Under the pieces are notes generated by a model. That model made no database searches and was not told where the DNA came from. It saw nothing but the letters and a program-made list of their open reading frames with translations. From Candidatus Bathyarchaeia archaeon (lineage in GTDB: Archaea; Thermoproteota; Bathyarchaeia; Bathyarchaeales; DTEX01), in the NCBI GenBank assembly GCA_038882715.1, contig JAVZNR010000001.1, positions 78,313-142,312 on the forward strand: DNA of 64,000 bases, written 5' to 3'. Within the stretch, counting starts at the first letter, position 1. Each line of letters begins with the position of its first letter. Positions 62,771 through 64,000 of the stretch are shown piece by piece. Position numbers and translations under genes: made by a program.

Positions 62771-63261
62771 ATGATGAAGACCGGCTCAAAGCCGACTACG
62801 CTGACTATCACTGCGGCAACGAAGGCTGCAAGGGACCCGGCAATGTCGTACGCGGATTCAGATAATCCTATAATTAGCCCCTTCCTCTTTCTGCTGCATA
62901 CCTCAACAATAAGTGCTAGCCGCGCCGGATCCTGTAGGGCGTATGATAGCCCTAGGAAAAATTCTATTAGGTATAGATGCGTGAGTTCGTAGGCGAAAAT
63001 ATATGCTAGTGAGCATAAAGCGCCAAGCGTGACGCCTACTAAGAAAATAACTTTATTTCCGTAAATATCTATCATCTTGCCGGCCACCATCTTAAAAATT
63101 GCAGATGATATGCCAAAAATGGTTAGAAGAATGCCTATGTCTAATGTTGAGACGGGGAATCGATTAAGAACAAATATTGTATATATTGAGCCAAGCAGAC
63201 CCGCCCCTAAGGAACTCAGAGTGCTCAGCGTGATCATGAAGAGTATCCGTTCTCTCCGCAT
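62710..63261 (-). CDS. half-length MFS transporter (six TM helices)
   Basis: About 183 aa containing only the N-terminal six-helix half of an MFS transporter, with the loop motif G-x-M-x-D-x-x-G (AGKMIDIYGNKVIF). A full MFS has ~400 residues and 12 helices. ATG at 63261 is chosen after a perfect GGAGGT 6 nt upstream; a TTG at 63276 overlaps that site. The reading frame stops after helix 6 inside the radical SAM gene. It may be a remnant or a dimerising half-transporter. Confidence 0.7.
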   Translation of the reverse strand: MRRERILFMITLSTLSSLGAGLLGSIYTIFVLNRFPVSTLDIGILLTIFGISSAIFKMVAGKMIDIYGNKVIFLVGVTLGALCSLAYIFAYELTHLYLIEFFLGLSYALQDPARLALIVEVCSRKRKGLIIGLSESAYDIAGSLAAFVAAVIVSVVGFEPVFIMCSGCQIMAGIMVLRLRGNI

Positions 63262-63404
63262 AGGCTCTACCTCCAAAGGGTAGAGCGGAGACGTAGGAGA
63301 TTTCTCTGAAACTATTCGTTGTTGAAATCAACATTCCGGGGTCTGCCCGCCTCCTAAATAAGTTATATAGCTTCGGCTTAAATAAGGGTTACGGGACGCT
63401 AAAA

Positions 63405-64000
63405 TCAAATCGACTTGAAGTGCTCCCATCCCTTCCTCTCTACAATAACCCTTTTCCCATTGACCTCCATGCATATTTCCCTCTCACCTATAGCCTCGCC
63501 CACCTCTATCAGTTGCACTCCAATGCTGCCGAGAGCCTCTTTCGCCCTCTCAAACATGTTGGGTTTAACCGTGACGACAAGCTCATATTCTTCCCCACCA
63601 TAAAGGCTTAAGTTGACTGGGTCAAGATTATATTCCTCAGCAAACCACTTTACTTCCGGCGCTATCGGAATATTCCTAATAAGAAACCCAACTTTACTGG
63701 CCTCCGAAAGCTCATAAAGGCTCCACGCTAAGCCATCACTTGAATCTATTGACGCCGTCAATGCCCCCAGATCCGCTAGAATTAAGCCTTCTCTAAGACG
63801 GGCTTTTGGTAACAAGACTGACTCGACCAGCGGCTTCCTTACATGAGCTGGTGGACTCAAACCCTCAAGCAGTATTCTAAGCCCAGCGGACGTTTTTCCA
63901 AAATATCCTGTCACCGCAAGTATATCGCCCGGCTTAGCCCCGCTCCGCTTGACAACTTTCTTCGCATCACATAACCCTATCATTAAACAGTCTATCACTA
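63405..64000 (-). CDS. thiL: thiamine-monophosphate kinase (5' truncated by window edge)
   Basis: C-terminal ~198 aa of ThiL, which phosphorylates thiamine monophosphate to the diphosphate cofactor. Motifs: KRSGAKPGDILAVTGYFGKTSAGL, ASIDSSDGLAWSLYELSEAS (ATP site, S-D-G-L) and LYGGEEYELVVT. The frame is open to the window end, so the N-terminal domain lies outside. Its product TPP is the cofactor of the transketolase encoded at 25.6-27.5 kb. Confidence 0.93.
   Translation of the reverse strand, partial: VIDCLMIGLCDAKKVVKRSGAKPGDILAVTGYFGKTSAGLRILLEGLSPPAHVRKPLVESVLLPKARLREGLILADLGALTASIDSSDGLAWSLYELSEASKVGFLIRNIPIAPEVKWFAEEYNLDPVNLSLYGGEEYELVVTVKPNMFERAKEALGSIGVQLIEVGEAIGEREICMEVNGKRVIVERKGWEHFKSI

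Overview
The window is archaeal. It encodes a TATA-binding protein, a TFE-beta-like Fe-S/winged-helix factor, separate Kae1 and Bud32 genes, ribosomal protein L40e, an archaeal-type ATP-dependent DNA ligase, the wybutosine enzyme Taw1, tRNA m1A methyltransferase TrmI, a zinc-containing ferredoxin of the Sulfolobus type and an intron-bearing tRNA. Genes are dense and often overlap. TTG and GTG starts are common, and many genes have a clear GGAGG-type ribosome site. Together these point to a TACK-type archaeon, possibly a Bathyarchaeia-like lineage; that placement is inference. A tungsten-type aldehyde:ferredoxin oxidoreductase, many sugar and peptide genes and several ferredoxins suggest an anaerobic or microaerophilic heterotroph.

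Layout. 1-7.3 kb: 5'-truncated taw1, a UPF0147 protein, then a loose carbohydrate-type set (medium-chain dehydrogenase without zinc ligands, AmrS-like radical SAM enzyme, beta-propeller protein, PHP phosphoesterase, sugar isomerase and Gfo/Idh/MocA oxidoreductase). 7.4-12.3 kb: a cation/proton antiporter divergent from a winged-helix regulator, two membrane or secreted proteins and a MacB/LolD-type ABC exporter. 12.3-20.8 kb: a glycosidase and a surface-anchored solute-binding protein on the minus strand, facing a Dpp/Opp-type permease and ATPase operon. In that operon the first permease lacks its N-terminal membrane helix and the last ATPase gene is split by a -1 frameshift at an A_AAA_AAG heptamer. 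20.8-27.5 kb: a DsbD/CcdA-like membrane protein, tRNA-Leu(CAA), an HtrA-like protease, zinc ferredoxin, a ferritin/VIT1 fusion, peroxiredoxin and a one-chain transketolase. 27.7-38.5 kb: mostly information processing (zinc-ribbon microprotein, DNA ligase, RlmE, TFE-beta, Kae1, Bud32, RdgB, L40e, GfcR-like regulator), interrupted by a ~170-nt near-perfect palindrome. 38.5-41.4 kb: an AOR with its polyferredoxin. 42.1-48.7 kb: a complete trpEGDCFBA operon. 48.8-54.5 kb: a three-gene coiled-coil, surface-protein and FtsX-type permease operon that I cannot assign to a known system. 54.5-57.7 kb: two adjacent moeA genes, which fit the Mo/W-dependent AOR. 58.0-64.0 kb: tRNA-Thr(CGT), trmI, signal peptidase, TBP, a SIS isomerase, a degenerate HAD protein, a radical SAM protein, a half-length MFS protein and 5'-truncated thiL.

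The most noteworthy signals are the slippery-heptamer frameshift in the ABC ATPase, the divergent junction with both flanking genes shortened at 17.03 kb, the long palindrome at 30.8 kb, the tRNA-Leu with apparently more than one insertion, the trpE start problem next to TGTACA-type boxes, and the uncharacterised operon at 48.8-54.5 kb. No CRISPR array, insertion sequence, transposase or rRNA gene was seen.
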